From NCBI RefSeq assembly GCF_026427355.1, contig NZ_CP102664.1, positions 2,356,001-2,420,000 of the forward strand: a stretch of DNA of 64,000 nt. Direction: 5' to 3'. Positions within the stretch are counted from its first letter, which is position 1. Every line of letters starts with the position of its first letter. The notes beneath the pieces are model-generated. The model worked only from the letters and a program-made list of their open reading frames with translations. It made no database searches and was not told the DNA's origin. Shown one piece after another: positions 8,358 to 16,492 of the stretch. Origin of the DNA: Sphingobium sp. JS3065. Its GTDB lineage: Bacteria; Pseudomonadota; Alphaproteobacteria; Sphingomonadales; Sphingomonadaceae. The position numbers and the translations under genes were made by a program.

Positions 8358-8867
8358 ATGAAGCCCCTCCCCCTCCTCCTCGCGGCCCTCCTCACCGCCT
8401 GCTCCCCGTCCGCTCCCAAAGCCGAAAACACGACCATCGCCGCCCGGCAGACCAGCATCCCACTCACCATCCGCACCGCCAAGGCCACCCACCGCTTCAC
8501 CGTCGACGTCGCCCTTTCCGAACAGCAGCAGGAACAGGGCCTGATGTTCCGCAAATCGCTCGCACCCGATTCCGGCATGCTCTTCCCCATGTCACCGCCC
8601 CGCACCGCCAGCTTCTGGATGAAGAACACGCTGATCCCGCTCGACATGCTGTTCATCCACACCGACGGCAGCATCGCCTATCTGAAGGCCAACGCCGCCC
8701 CCTATTCCCGCGAGCCGGTATCGGCGGGCATCCCGGTCGCCGCCGTCCTGGAACTGCGCGGCGGCCGCGCGGCTGAACTCGACATCCGGGAAGGCGACCG
8801 CGTCAACTGGGGCGATTGCGACGCCCCCGCACCGTCAAACCCCCTCAATTTCTGCCCCGGCGACTGA
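8358..8867 (+). CDS. DUF192 family lipoprotein
   Basis: A predicted 169-residue lipoprotein of unknown function. The signal peptide ends at a lipobox (LLLAALLTAC), so the mature protein is anchored by Cys15. The remainder is the DUF192 beta-rich domain: TVDVALSEQQQEQGLMFRKS, SGMLFPM, SFWMKNTLIPLDMLFI and VLELRGGRAAELDIREGDRV are its conserved blocks. The ATG at 8358 is chosen because it places a normal basic n-region before the hydrophobic core; an upstream ATG at 8331 falls inside the recX terminator tail. It is followed by the NDUFA12 gene in the same direction. Confidence 0.85.
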   Translation: MKPLPLLLAALLTACSPSAPKAENTTIAARQTSIPLTIRTAKATHRFTVDVALSEQQQEQGLMFRKSLAPDSGMLFPMSPPRTASFWMKNTLIPLDMLFIHTDGSIAYLKANAAPYSREPVSAGIPVAAVLELRGGRAAELDIREGDRVNWGDCDAPAPSNPLNFCPGD

Positions 8868-8912
8868 TCCGCCCTTGCCAAGCGCCAGCCCCAGCGGCTA
8901 AGCGCTTCGCCC

Positions 8913-9311
8913 ATGGGAATCCTTGGCAAGATCTTCACTTGGTGGGATGGCGCGACCATCGGCACTTCGCTCTACACCTCCCGCAAGGGCAGCAAGGTGG
9001 GCGAGGATCATCAGGGCAATGTCTATTATGAAGGCGGCACCGACCCCAATGGCCTGACCCGCCGCTGGGTCATCTATAACGGCCCCAATGACGCCAGCCG
9101 CGTGCCCGCCGAATGGCACGGCTGGCTGCATCATTCGATCGAGGGCGTACCGGAAAGCTTCCTGCCGCCGCCACGCATCTGGGAAAAGGACTTCACCCCC
9201 AACGCCACAGGCACGGCCCAGGCCTATCGCCCATCGGGCGCGCTGGAAAAGGGCGGCCAGCGCCAGAAGGCGACCGGCGACTATGAGGCGTGGAGCCCCG
9301 ACGCATCATGA
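8913..9311 (+). CDS. NDUFA12 family NADH:ubiquinone oxidoreductase accessory subunit
   Basis: A 132-residue homologue of the mitochondrial complex I accessory subunit NDUFA12 (B17.2), which in alphaproteobacteria associates with respiratory complex I on the cytoplasmic side. The family pattern is clear: FTWWDGATIGTSLYTSRKG, VGEDHQGNVYYEG, RRWVIYNGPNDASRVPAEWH and GWLHHSIEGVPE. The stop codon overlaps the start of the next gene (ATGA), so the two are translationally coupled. Complex I itself is not in this window. Confidence 0.93.
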   Translation: MGILGKIFTWWDGATIGTSLYTSRKGSKVGEDHQGNVYYEGGTDPNGLTRRWVIYNGPNDASRVPAEWHGWLHHSIEGVPESFLPPPRIWEKDFTPNATGTAQAYRPSGALEKGGQRQKATGDYEAWSPDAS

Positions 9312-9964
9312 CGCGGCGCCCGGCGGGACGCTTCCTGCCGATTCTCGGCTGCACGCTGATCCTCGCGGGCTGCGGCGGCGACGACATGCCGACGGAAAAC
9401 CGGACCGGCCCCGTCCGCATCGAAGGGCAGAAGATCCGCGATGGCGGCGAGTCGGCCCTGACCGGCACGCCGATGAACGAGCGGGTGGCGGTGATCGGCC
9501 TGCTCAACAAGCGCAACGGCATCACCACCGACCTGCGGATGAAGCCCGGCGAAGCGCTGCGCGTGGGCGACGCCATCGTCCGGCTGCAAGCCTGCGAAAC
9601 AACAGCGCCCTGGGAAAATGTCCAGGAAACCGGCGCTTTCGTGCAACTGGACGTGCGCAGCACTGCCGACAATAAATGGCGCCGCAATTTCTCCGGCTGG
9701 CTGTTCAGGGAACGGCCCGACCGCAATGTGGTGCAGCACCCGATCTATGACGTCTGGGTCAGAAGCTGCACGATGTCATGGCCCGAAACCGGCCCCGACA
9801 CGGTGAAGCTGGGCGACAAGGGGGAGGTATCGGCTGGCGGACCTGCCCAGTCATCCCCGGCCAGCGGCGAAAATGCCAGCGCGGCCCAGACCCCGGAGCC
9901 GCCCGCCAACACGCCGCGTCCCGCCCCCAGCGCCACGCCGTCGAGCGCCCCTTCCAACGATTGA
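9308..9964 (+). CDS. DUF2155 domain lipoprotein
   Basis: A 218-residue predicted lipoprotein (MTRRPAGRFLPILGCTLILAGC by pattern; lipobox LAGC ends at residue 22). The central part is the DUF2155 domain, with LNKRNGITTDLRMKPGEALR, IVRLQACETTAPWENVQETG and a final HPIYDVWVRSC block. The last 60 residues are low-complexity Pro/Ala/Ser. ATG 9308 overlaps the NDUFA12 stop (ATGA), giving a coupled pair. Its last 220 bp overlap aat on the opposite strand, and the low-complexity tail is the antisense of aat coding sequence. Function is unknown; the gene order with NDUFA12 and aat is characteristic of alphaproteobacteria. Confidence 0.87.
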   Translation: MTRRPAGRFLPILGCTLILAGCGGDDMPTENRTGPVRIEGQKIRDGGESALTGTPMNERVAVIGLLNKRNGITTDLRMKPGEALRVGDAIVRLQACETTAPWENVQETGAFVQLDVRSTADNKWRRNFSGWLFRERPDRNVVQHPIYDVWVRSCTMSWPETGPDTVKLGDKGEVSAGGPAQSSPASGENASAAQTPEPPANTPRPAPSATPSSAPSND

Positions 9965-10509
9965 AGATAGTCGCGCTGGCTGATTTCGATCGCGCCCAGC
10001 GATCGCAGATGATCGGTCATGAACTGGCAGTCGAGCAGGGTGAAGCCGCCGAACCGCATCCGCGCCGTCAGCCAGGCCAGCGCCACCTTCGACGCATCGG
10101 TCCGCCGCGACACCATGCTTTCGCCGAAGAAAGCCCGGCCCAGCGCCACGCCATAAAGGCCGCCGACCAGTTCCTCCCCCTCCCACACCTCGACGCTGTG
10201 GGCGAAACCGATTTCATGCAAATGGCGGTAGGCGCGCTCGATCGGATGGTTGATCCAGGTCGAGGGTCTGTCCGGGGCGGCCTGCGCGCAAAGCTGGACG
10301 ATCCCCGCGAAGTCGCGATTGGCGGTGACGCGGAACCTCTCCCGACGGATCGTCTTGGCAAGCGAATGGGAGATATGGAAGCCGTCGAGCGGCATGATCG
10401 CCCGGCGCTTGGGTTCGATCCAGTACACCTCGTCCGCTTCCCGGTCATCCGACATGGGAAACACGCCGATGGCATAGGCCTGCAACAGCACCAGCGGATC
10501 AATCGTCAT
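9745..10509 (-). CDS. aat: Leucyl/phenylalanyl-tRNA--protein transferase
   Basis: Transfers Leu or Phe from aminoacyl-tRNA to N-terminal Arg or Lys of proteins, marking them for ClpS/ClpAP in the N-end rule pathway. The family blocks are present: LLQAYAIGVFPMSDD, EVYWIEPKRRAIMPLDGFHI, STWINHPIERAYRHLHEIGFAHSVE (shown in parts: TWINHPIERAYRHLH and FAHSVEVWEGEELVGGLYGV), LGRAFFGESMVSRRTDASKVAL and LLDCQFMTDHLRSLGA. At 254 residues it carries a tail ending VQLLTQTS that is encoded antisense to the conserved end of the DUF2155 domain. The overlap between the two genes is 220 bp, convergent. Confidence 0.93.
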   Translation of the reverse strand: MTIDPLVLLQAYAIGVFPMSDDREADEVYWIEPKRRAIMPLDGFHISHSLAKTIRRERFRVTANRDFAGIVQLCAQAAPDRPSTWINHPIERAYRHLHEIGFAHSVEVWEGEELVGGLYGVALGRAFFGESMVSRRTDASKVALAWLTARMRFGGFTLLDCQFMTDHLRSLGAIEISQRDYLQSLEGALDGVALGAGRGVLAGGSGVWAALAFSPLAGDDWAGPPADTSPLSPSFTVSGPVSGHDIVQLLTQTS

Positions 10510-10641
10510 CAGGGAAAGACTTAGAACGAGATGACGCGGTGCGCCAGCCCGATATGGAACGTTTTCCAGGCAAACCGCGGCAAAGCAAAAGCCTGGAGCA
10601 GCCGAACCGATGCGGTCCGGATCGGAATCTGCTCCATCCGT

Positions 10642-11049
10642 TCAGAACAGGATTTCGCCATCTTCCTTGACGAAATGCTCCGGCCGTTTGTCGAGAAGGT
10701 CAAGCACCCGTTCTGATGGGCGGCACAGCTTCACTCCATTGGGCGTAACGACGATCGGCCGGTTCACCAGAATCGGATGTTCAACCATGGCATCGATGAT
10801 GTCGGCGTCGGATACGCCATCCTCCAGCAGGCCCAATTGCGACGTGGGCATTCCCTTTTCACGCAACAGGGCGCGAGGCGCCATGGCCATGGCGGCGGAC
10901 AATTGCTCCAGTTGCGGACGGGTCCAGCCGATGAGGCGATAGTCGACGATCTCCGGGCGATATCCAGCCGCCTCGATCATCGCCAGCGCATTGCGGGACG
11001 TGCCGCAATCGGGATTATGGTAGATCGTGATGGGGAATGCATCGTTCAT
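10642..11049 (-). CDS. arsC: Glutaredoxin-dependent arsenate reductase (ArsC family)
   Basis: A 135-residue cytoplasmic thioredoxin-fold reductase that converts arsenate to arsenite using glutathione/glutaredoxin. The catalytic cysteine is Cys15 in IYHNPDCGTSRNAL; the conserved arginines follow in RALLREKG, NRPIVV and LCRPSERVL. ATG 11049 has AGAGGA 8 nt upstream. It is the last gene of an arsR-aquaporin-arsC operon and overlaps the aquaporin gene by 35 bp. No ArsB or ACR3 efflux pump is present, which fits the scheme in which arsenite leaves through the aquaporin. Other ArsC-family members (Spx-like, YffB) are less likely given the operon. Confidence 0.88.
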   Translation of the reverse strand: MNDAFPITIYHNPDCGTSRNALAMIEAAGYRPEIVDYRLIGWTRPQLEQLSAAMAMAPRALLREKGMPTSQLGLLEDGVSDADIIDAMVEHPILVNRPIVVTPNGVKLCRPSERVLDLLDKRPEHFVKEDGEILF

Positions 11050-11710
11050 CGCGAACATCCTCTTGGAATAACCATGTGAAAAAGACGGTCGCCGCCAGCG
11101 CGCCCAAAAGCTGCGCCGCGATGAACAAGGGTGCGGAGGCTGGCGCAATCCCGGCGAAACTGGCGGTGAGGGTGCGGGCGGCCGTCACCGCCGGATTGGC
11201 GAAGGATGTCGAAGCCGTGAACCAATAGGCGGCGGTGATGTAAAGACCCACGGCAAGCGGGACGAAGGCCGGCCGCGACCGTTCCGTTCCAAGGATGGTG
11301 CCGATGAGGCCGAAGGTCGCCACGAACTCCGAAAATCCCTGCGCTGGGCCATCGCGCAGCTTTGGGGAAATCTGCATCAGCGGTTCCGCGAACATGGCAT
11401 GCGCCATCCAGACGCCAGTGGCGGCGCCGACGAATTGCGCCGCGACATGCAGTGCGGTTGTCGACAGGGGCAATTGACGACGCAGGCCGGCGATCATGGT
11501 GACGGCTGGGTTGAAGTGCGCGCCCGACACCTGACCGAATATCTGGATCAATACCACAAGGGCCGCTCCGGTCGCGATGCTGTTGCCCAGCAGGGCCAGG
11601 GCGATATTTCCATCGGCAAGGCGTTCGCCCATGATGCCCGAACCGATGACGACGGCGAGCAGCATCGCCGTTCCGACGCATTCGGCCGCGAATCTCCTTG
11701 CCTGATTCAT
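11015..11710 (-). CDS. Aquaglyceroporin of the arsenic operon (AqpS-like)
   Basis: A 231-residue MIP-family channel with six hydrophobic helices and both pore motifs, HFNPAVT and FANPAVTAAR. Between arsR and arsC such channels (AqpS of Sinorhizobium meliloti) let arsenite flow out down its gradient after ArsC reduces arsenate. ATG 11710 overlaps the arsR stop codon (ATGA), so it is translationally coupled to the repressor gene. An upstream extension of the frame exists but would run through arsR. Substrate assignment is by context. Confidence 0.87.
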   Translation of the reverse strand: MNQARRFAAECVGTAMLLAVVIGSGIMGERLADGNIALALLGNSIATGAALVVLIQIFGQVSGAHFNPAVTMIAGLRRQLPLSTTALHVAAQFVGAATGVWMAHAMFAEPLMQISPKLRDGPAQGFSEFVATFGLIGTILGTERSRPAFVPLAVGLYITAAYWFTASTSFANPAVTAARTLTASFAGIAPASAPLFIAAQLLGALAATVFFTWLFQEDVRDERCIPHHDLP

Positions 11711-12090
11711 CGGGGTTCGCAAAAGCTTGCCGCCATGCCGGTAAGGAAACCGCAAATTTCCGGGCGCCCGGCGCAACAATCGGCGACGAGAAAGGCCAGC
11801 AGGCGGCGCATGCCGTCATAGTCGGCCGAATAGATGATCGACCGCCCTTCCCGGCGTGACTGGATCAATCCGGCCTGGGCCAGAATCGTCAGATGGGTGG
11901 ACAAGGTGTTGGGCAACGCCCCGACTTCACGAGCAATTTCACCGGCTGGAAGGCCATCCGGGCCAGCCTGCACCAACAGCCGGAAAACGGCCAGGCGGTG
12001 CAGGTGAGCAAGCGCCGAAAGAGCTTCGACGGCATCGGGCAGAAACATCGGCGCACGCCCATCCGGCGAGTCCATGCGCATTTGCGACAT
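11707..12090 (-). CDS. arsR: ArsR/SmtB family transcriptional repressor
   Basis: A 127-residue winged-helix dimeric repressor. The core is AVEALSALAHLHRLAVFRLL, then GLPAGEIAREVGALPNTLSTHLTIL (recognition helix) and a beta-wing IQSRREGRSIIYSADYD. A Cys pair, DCCAGRPEICGF, near the C-terminus is a candidate arsenite site, unlike the N-terminal CxC of classical ArsR. ATG 12090 has a purine-rich AGAGAG upstream; ATG 12111 is an alternative lying closer to the putative operator. It heads the operon with the aquaporin and arsC and would be released by arsenite or antimonite. Confidence 0.85.
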   Translation of the reverse strand: MSQMRMDSPDGRAPMFLPDAVEALSALAHLHRLAVFRLLVQAGPDGLPAGEIAREVGALPNTLSTHLTILAQAGLIQSRREGRSIIYSADYDGMRRLLAFLVADCCAGRPEICGFLTGMAASFCEPR

Positions 12091-12115
12091 CGCGGAATCG
12101 TCTCTCTTCATTTCG

Positions 12116-12131
12116 ATATTTCGAATAATAT
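12116..12131. promoter_or_regulatory. Candidate ArsR operator
   Basis: ATATT (12116-12120) and AATAT (12127-12131) flank TCGAAT in an AT-rich patch just upstream of arsR. This is the ATA-N-TAT type of imperfect palindrome bound by ArsR/SmtB repressors and the only AT-rich stretch in the region. Confidence 0.5.
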
Positions 12132-12184
12132 AGAAATGTTGATGTGGCAAGCATCCGGGATGAGTGAAGGCGTGCGGCATTCCC

Positions 12185-12217
12185 GAAAAGAAAGGGCGGA
12201 ACCTTGCGGCCCGCCCT
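12185..12217 (-). terminator. Intrinsic terminator after sdhA
   Basis: On the minus strand AGGGCGG (12217-12211) pairs with CCGCCCT (12199-12193), followed by TTCTTTTC. It separates the sdhCDA operon from the ars operon transcribed in the same direction. Confidence 0.8.
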
Positions 12218-12243
12218 CTTCTCATCTCCCATGACAGCGCATC

Positions 12244-14046
12244 TTAGTAAACGCGGGCCTTGGGCTTGATATATTCCGCTTCGTCCGTGAGCGTGTAATC
12301 GTGCACCGGGCGGTAATCGAGCGTCACCTTGCCGCTCTTGCCGCCCCAGCCTTCGAACCAGCTTACGGTGTGCTTCATCCATTCGGCGTCGTCGCGGTTC
12401 GGGAAATCCTCATGCGCGTGGGCGCCGCGGCTTTCCTTGCGGTTTTCGGCGCTGACCATGGTGCAGACCGCCTGCGACATCAGGTTGTCCAGCTCCAGCG
12501 TCTCGATCAGGTCGGTGTTCCAGATCAGCGAGCGATCCGATACGCCAACATCAGCCAAGCTCTGGTTGACCTGCGTCATCTTGGTGACGCCCTCGGCCAG
12601 CAGCGCGCTGTCGCGGAACACGGCGGCATGCTTCTGCATGGTGTGCTGCATTTCGAGACGGATCTTCGCCGTGGGTGAGCCGCCCTTGGCGTTGCGATAA
12701 TGATCGAGGCGGCTCAGCGCCAGATCGGCGGCATCGCTCGGCAGCGGACGGTGCGAGCCGTTGGGCTTGATCGTTTCCTTGAGGTGCAGGCCGGTGGCGC
12801 GGCCGAACACGACAAGGTCGATCAGCGAGTTGGAACCCAGGCGGTTCGCGCCATGGACCGACACGCAGGCCGCTTCGCCGACCGCATAGAGGCCCGGCAC
12901 GACGACTTCCGGATCGTCGCCGACCTTGGTCACCACCTGTCCATGATAGTTACAGGGGATGCCGCCCATATTGTAGTGGACGGTCGGCGTCACCGGCAGC
13001 GGCTGACGGGTGAGGTCCACGCCCGCGAAAATCTTGCCGCTTTCGGTAATGCCCGGCAGACGCTCCGCCAGCACCTTGGGATCGATATGGTCGAGGTGCA
13101 GGAAGATGTGATCCTTGTTCGGCCCCACGCCGCGCCCCTCGCGCATTTCCATCGCCATCGAGCGCGAGACGACGTCACGCGACGCCAGATCCTTCGCGGA
13201 CGGCGCATAGCGCTCCATGAAGCGCTCGCCCTCGGAATTGGTGAGGTAGCCGCCCTCGCCGCGCGCGCCTTCGGTGATGAGTACGCCCGCGCCGTAAATG
13301 CCGGTCGGGTGGAACTGCACGAACTCCAGATCCTGGAGCGGCAGGCCAGCGCGCAGCACCATGCCGCCGCCGTCGCCGGTGCAGCTATGCGCCGAAGTGG
13401 CGGAGAAATAGGCACGGCCATAACCGCCCGTCGCCAGCACGACCGCCTTGCTGCGGAAGCGGTGGATCGAGCCGTCTTCCATGCAGAGGGCGATCACGCC
13501 CCGGCACTCGCCATTTTCCATGATCAGGTCGAGGGCGAAATATTCGATGTAGAAGTCGGCGTCGTACTTCAAGCTCTGCTGATACAGAGCGTGCAGCATC
13601 GCATGGCCGGTACGGTCGGCGGCGGCGCAGGTGCGCTGCACCGGCGGCCCGGCGCCCATATTCTGCATGTGGCCGCCGAAGGGACGCTGGTAGATCGTCC
13701 CATTGTCGTTGCGGCTGAACGGCACGCCGGCATGTTCCAGCTCGATCACGGCGGCGGGCGCCTCGCGCACCATATATTCGATCGCATCCTGGTCGCCCAG
13801 CCAGTCAGACCCCTTGACGGTGTCGTACATGTGCCAGGTCCAGTGGTCGGGCGAGTTGTTGCCCAGCGACGCCGCGATGCCGCCCTGCGCCGCCACAGTG
13901 TGGCTGCGGGTCGGGAACAGCTTGGTGATGCAGGCGGTCTTCAGGCCCGCCTCCGCGCTGCCCATGGTGGCGCGCAGGCCGGAGCCGCCAGCACCCACGA
14001 CGACCGTGTCGTAGGTGTGGTCGATGATCTTGTAGGCTTCGCTCAT
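12244..14046 (-). CDS. sdhA: Succinate dehydrogenase flavoprotein subunit
   Basis: The FAD subunit of respiratory complex II; oxidises succinate to fumarate on the cytoplasmic face of the inner membrane. The FAD-binding N-terminus is [17 protein letters not shown]; covalent FAD attachment is expected at the His in [12 protein letters not shown]; the catalytic arginine and histidine blocks include [20 protein letters not shown] and [15 protein letters not shown], with [18 protein letters not shown] near residue 400. Length of 600 is standard. The ATG overlaps the sdhD stop (TAATG). The iron-sulfur subunit gene sdhB, usually next, is not here: a terminator and the ars operon follow. Confidence 0.97.
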   Translation of the reverse strand: MSEAYKIIDHTYDTVVVGAGGSGLRATMGSAEAGLKTACITKLFPTRSHTVAAQGGIAASLGNNSPDHWTWHMYDTVKGSDWLGDQDAIEYMVREAPAAVIELEHAGVPFSRNDNGTIYQRPFGGHMQNMGAGPPVQRTCAAADRTGHAMLHALYQQSLKYDADFYIEYFALDLIMENGECRGVIALCMEDGSIHRFRSKAVVLATGGYGRAYFSATSAHSCTGDGGGMVLRAGLPLQDLEFVQFHPTGIYGAGVLITEGARGEGGYLTNSEGERFMERYAPSAKDLASRDVVSRSMAMEMREGRGVGPNKDHIFLHLDHIDPKVLAERLPGITESGKIFAGVDLTRQPLPVTPTVHYNMGGIPCNYHGQVVTKVGDDPEVVVPGLYAVGEAACVSVHGANRLGSNSLIDLVVFGRATGLHLKETIKPNGSHRPLPSDAADLALSRLDHYRNAKGGSPTAKIRLEMQHTMQKHAAVFRDSALLAEGVTKMTQVNQSLADVGVSDRSLIWNTDLIETLELDNLMSQAVCTMVSAENRKESRGAHAHEDFPNRDDAEWMKHTVSWFEGWGGKSGKVTLDYRPVHDYTLTDEAEYIKPKARVY

Positions 14047-14435
14047 TATTCGACGATCCCCGTGAAGGCGATCTTGGCGATCGCGAAGACGCCCGCGGCC
14101 GCGCCGCCAAAGGCATAGAAGTTCAGCAGCAGCATGGAGAGGAACGCCAGACCCTTGTCATGGACATAATCCTCCAGCATCACCTGCATGCCCAGGCGCA
14201 GGTGCCAGAAGATGCTGACGACCATCAGCATCAGCGGCACCGCGACCAGCGGATGGGCGATCCAGCCCACGACGCTGTGATAATCCAGGCCCGGCAGGGC
14301 GATCAGGCTGAACAGCAGCCACAGCACCAGCAACAGGTTGCCGATGGCGGTATAGCGCTGCGCCAGCCAGTGATGCGCGCCATGCCTGGCCGATCCAAGA
14401 CCGCGGACGCGACCGATTCCGGTTCCGTTACCCAT
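14046..14435 (-). CDS. sdhD: Succinate dehydrogenase membrane anchor subunit
   Basis: A 129-residue three-helix membrane subunit that, with SdhC, binds haem b and ubiquinone. After a soluble N-terminus ([21 protein letters not shown] by pattern, with the conserved GSAR.G..HW) come three hydrophobic segments: [38 protein letters not shown] with the haem-region [16 protein letters not shown], and [19 protein letters not shown]. It overlaps sdhC by 1 nt (TGATG) and sdhA by 1 nt (TAATG). Confidence 0.93.
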   Translation of the reverse strand: MGNGTGIGRVRGLGSARHGAHHWLAQRYTAIGNLLLVLWLLFSLIALPGLDYHSVVGWIAHPLVAVPLMLMVVSIFWHLRLGMQVMLEDYVHDKGLAFLSMLLLNFYAFGGAAAGVFAIAKIAFTGIVE

Positions 14436-14830
14436 CAGAATTTCCCCGTGCAGATGGCGGCCCAGAAGGCGATGGTGAGAAGCGTCGACAGGACGAAGGT
14501 CAGCACCGACCAGAGCTTGTTGTTCGTCAGCTCATAGCCCGCGCCCATGTCGAGCACGAAATGGCGCAAGCCGGAGCAGAGATGCTGGAAGAAGAACCAG
14601 CTCAATCCCGCCATCACCAGATAGCCGATAGGCGATGTCGCGCATGTCACGAAGGTCGCATAGGCTTCCGGGCCGGAGGCGGCGGCCATCAGCCACCAGA
14701 CCAGACCCAATGCCCCCGCCGTCGCCAGACCGTTACCGGTCACGCGGTGCATGATGGAGACGGCCATTGCGGGGCCCCATTTCCAGATCGTCAAATGCGG
14801 CGAGAGCGGCCGGCTCGTGGTTCGCGCCAT
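14435..14830 (-). CDS. sdhC: Succinate dehydrogenase cytochrome b556 subunit
   Basis: A 131-residue membrane subunit of complex II. The signature RPLSPHLTIWKWGPAMAVSIMHRVTG contains the conserved SPHL and the Ser/Arg quinone-site region (MHRVTG), and HLCSGLRHFVLDMG holds the haem-ligand histidine. Three hydrophobic segments follow the family layout. ATG 14830 is chosen over longer frames because AGGGAAG lies directly upstream. It is the first gene of the sdhC-sdhD-sdhA operon. Confidence 0.93.
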   Translation of the reverse strand: MARTTSRPLSPHLTIWKWGPAMAVSIMHRVTGNGLATAGALGLVWWLMAAASGPEAYATFVTCATSPIGYLVMAGLSWFFFQHLCSGLRHFVLDMGAGYELTNNKLWSVLTFVLSTLLTIAFWAAICTGKF

Positions 14831-15021
14831 ATCTTCCCTACGTCCCTGATGTTTGTCCCTCGAGTCCCGTCCCCTTAGGAGCGATCCGCGAAGAGGGCAA
14901 GCCGCCCTGACCAGGCGATGGATCGATAAAGGGCAGCAGGCCGTCATGGGCTAAGAAGTGATTAACCAAATGGCGCTATCACCCGACGGGACCAAGAGAC
15001 CAATTTGGGGTTCTGCCGCAC

Positions 15022-16353
15022 ATGACTTCAGCCGCCATTCCCAAAAGCACCATCCTGACGATGATGAGGGAGGTCGACCCGCATGGGGAGCTGGCGAAGG
15101 GCCTGCGCCAGATCCGCGACCTGGTGGGCGAGAATATGACGGTGGCTGCGCGCACCTTTTTCGATTCCTATCTTGATCACGCGAATTTGCGGAACAAGCT
15201 CAGCCCGTCCACGCTCGCCAAGATCGAGACGGAGGCGCATGAATATGTGCGCCAGAAGCTGGGCTATTATGAAGCGGGCGAATGGGCGCTGTCCTCCGTC
15301 GCCTGCGTGCGCCATGCCCGCAAGCAGGGCGCGCCGCTGCGCGCGGTGCTGCTGCCCGTGGCGGCGGCAAACGAAAAGCTGATCGACCTTATCTGGCAAC
15401 GCGCGGAAGTGGAAGCGGACCGCCGCCGGCTGATCCATATCATGATGCAGGTGAGCATGGTCGACGCTGGCCTGATGGCAAATGTGCTCGCCAGCGACGA
15501 GGCCGAAGCCCAGCGCAACGAGCGCCAGCGCTTCGGCACGATGTTCGAACAGCGGATCGTGGGAGAAATCGACGGCGCGTCGCAATTGGGCGAATCGCTG
15601 CGTGAACAGGCGAAGGATGCGTCGGCCGCCACCCGCGGCATGCTGGGCAAGGCGTCGGAAGTCGCCGCCGCCGCCGAGCAATCCGCCCTCGCCATGCGCG
15701 AAGCCGCCCGCACGTCCGCCGGCCTGATCCGCGCCATCGAAGATGCCCGGACCGAGGTGGAAAGCGCCGCCGGCGTCGCCCAGCGCGCCGCGCGCCAGTC
15801 CGGCGATGCCGTCGCCATGTCCACCACCCTGTCCGAACATGCCAAGTCGATCGAATCGATCCTGGGCCTGATCCGCGACATTGCGGGCCAGACCAACCTG
15901 CTCGCGCTCAACGCCACGATCGAGGCGGCCCGCGCCGGAGACGCCGGACGCGGCTTCGCCGTGGTCGCGCAGGAGGTGAAGAGCCTCGCCAACCAGACCG
16001 CCCGCGCCACGGACGAGATTGCGGGCAAGATCGCCGACATCCAGGCGTCGACTCGCCAGTCGGTCGAAACCAACGAACGCATCCGCGACACGGTGGGAGA
16101 GGTTCAGGCCAGCGCCGAACGCATCCGCCACGCCATGGACGCGCAGGCGCAGACGGTGACGATGATCACGGCGGCGGTGGACGAAACCGCGCTGGCCGCC
16201 GACTCCATGTCCTCGACCATCAGCGCGATCCGCCAGGATACGGAAGTGGTGGCGTCGGAAATCGACCAGCTCGAACGCGGCTTCATGAGCGTGGAAGGCA
16301 AGCTCTCCAGCTTGCGCGCCGCCTCCTCCGACTTCGGCAAGCAGGTAGCCTGA
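15022..16353 (+). CDS. Soluble methyl-accepting chemotaxis protein with globin-like sensor domain
   Basis: A 443-residue chemoreceptor without any transmembrane segment. Residues 1-165 form an all-helical sensor whose layout resembles protoglobin/HemAT sensors, with a possible proximal histidine at His98 ([14 protein letters not shown]) followed by a long helix. Residues 185-440 are a signalling coiled coil with the highly conserved hairpin tip [39 protein letters not shown], which contacts CheA and CheW. It would sense an intracellular ligand, oxygen or redox being the likely ones if haem is bound. No other chemotaxis gene is nearby. The globin assignment is tentative; the MCP assignment is secure. 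Confidence 0.88.
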   Translation: MTSAAIPKSTILTMMREVDPHGELAKGLRQIRDLVGENMTVAARTFFDSYLDHANLRNKLSPSTLAKIETEAHEYVRQKLGYYEAGEWALSSVACVRHARKQGAPLRAVLLPVAAANEKLIDLIWQRAEVEADRRRLIHIMMQVSMVDAGLMANVLASDEAEAQRNERQRFGTMFEQRIVGEIDGASQLGESLREQAKDASAATRGMLGKASEVAAAAEQSALAMREAARTSAGLIRAIEDARTEVESAAGVAQRAARQSGDAVAMSTTLSEHAKSIESILGLIRDIAGQTNLLALNATIEAARAGDAGRGFAVVAQEVKSLANQTARATDEIAGKIADIQASTRQSVETNERIRDTVGEVQASAERIRHAMDAQAQTVTMITAAVDETALAADSMSSTISAIRQDTEVVASEIDQLERGFMSVEGKLSSLRAASSDFGKQVA

Positions 16354-16363
16354 CGGCCGGTTT

Positions 16364-16433
16364 TGGCCAATGGCGGACATTAGATATCCGTTCGCTCAGC
16401 CCGAACGGAAAACTGAACGTCCGCTCTCCACCC
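16364..16433. repeat. Short (empty) copy of a dispersed palindromic repeat
   Basis: The left half (16364-16394, beginning TGGCCAATGGCGGACATTAG) and right half (16395-16433, ending GTCCGCTCTCCACCC) are identical to the two ends of the element at 40063-40262, where 130 bp separate them. Within it CCGTTCG and CGAACGG, and GCGGACATTAG and CTGAACGTCCGC, form nested inverted repeats. It lies between the chemoreceptor and prmA. Confidence 0.9.
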
Positions 16434-16492
16434 AAAGCTTACAATCCACCACCCGCTTTCCCTCTTTCCCGCAAAGGTCTAAAGGCGGCGGC

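Noticed and set aside
12700..14118. A 472-codon plus-strand frame opposite sdhA
   Set aside because: Antisense shadow; sdhA motifs cover the region on the minus strand.
16402..16417. GAAC-N8-GAAC inside the dispersed repeat, resembling an SOS box
   Set aside because: The spacing is 8, not 7, and the same bases occur in the second repeat copy at 40.2 kb; it is repeat sequence, not a LexA site.
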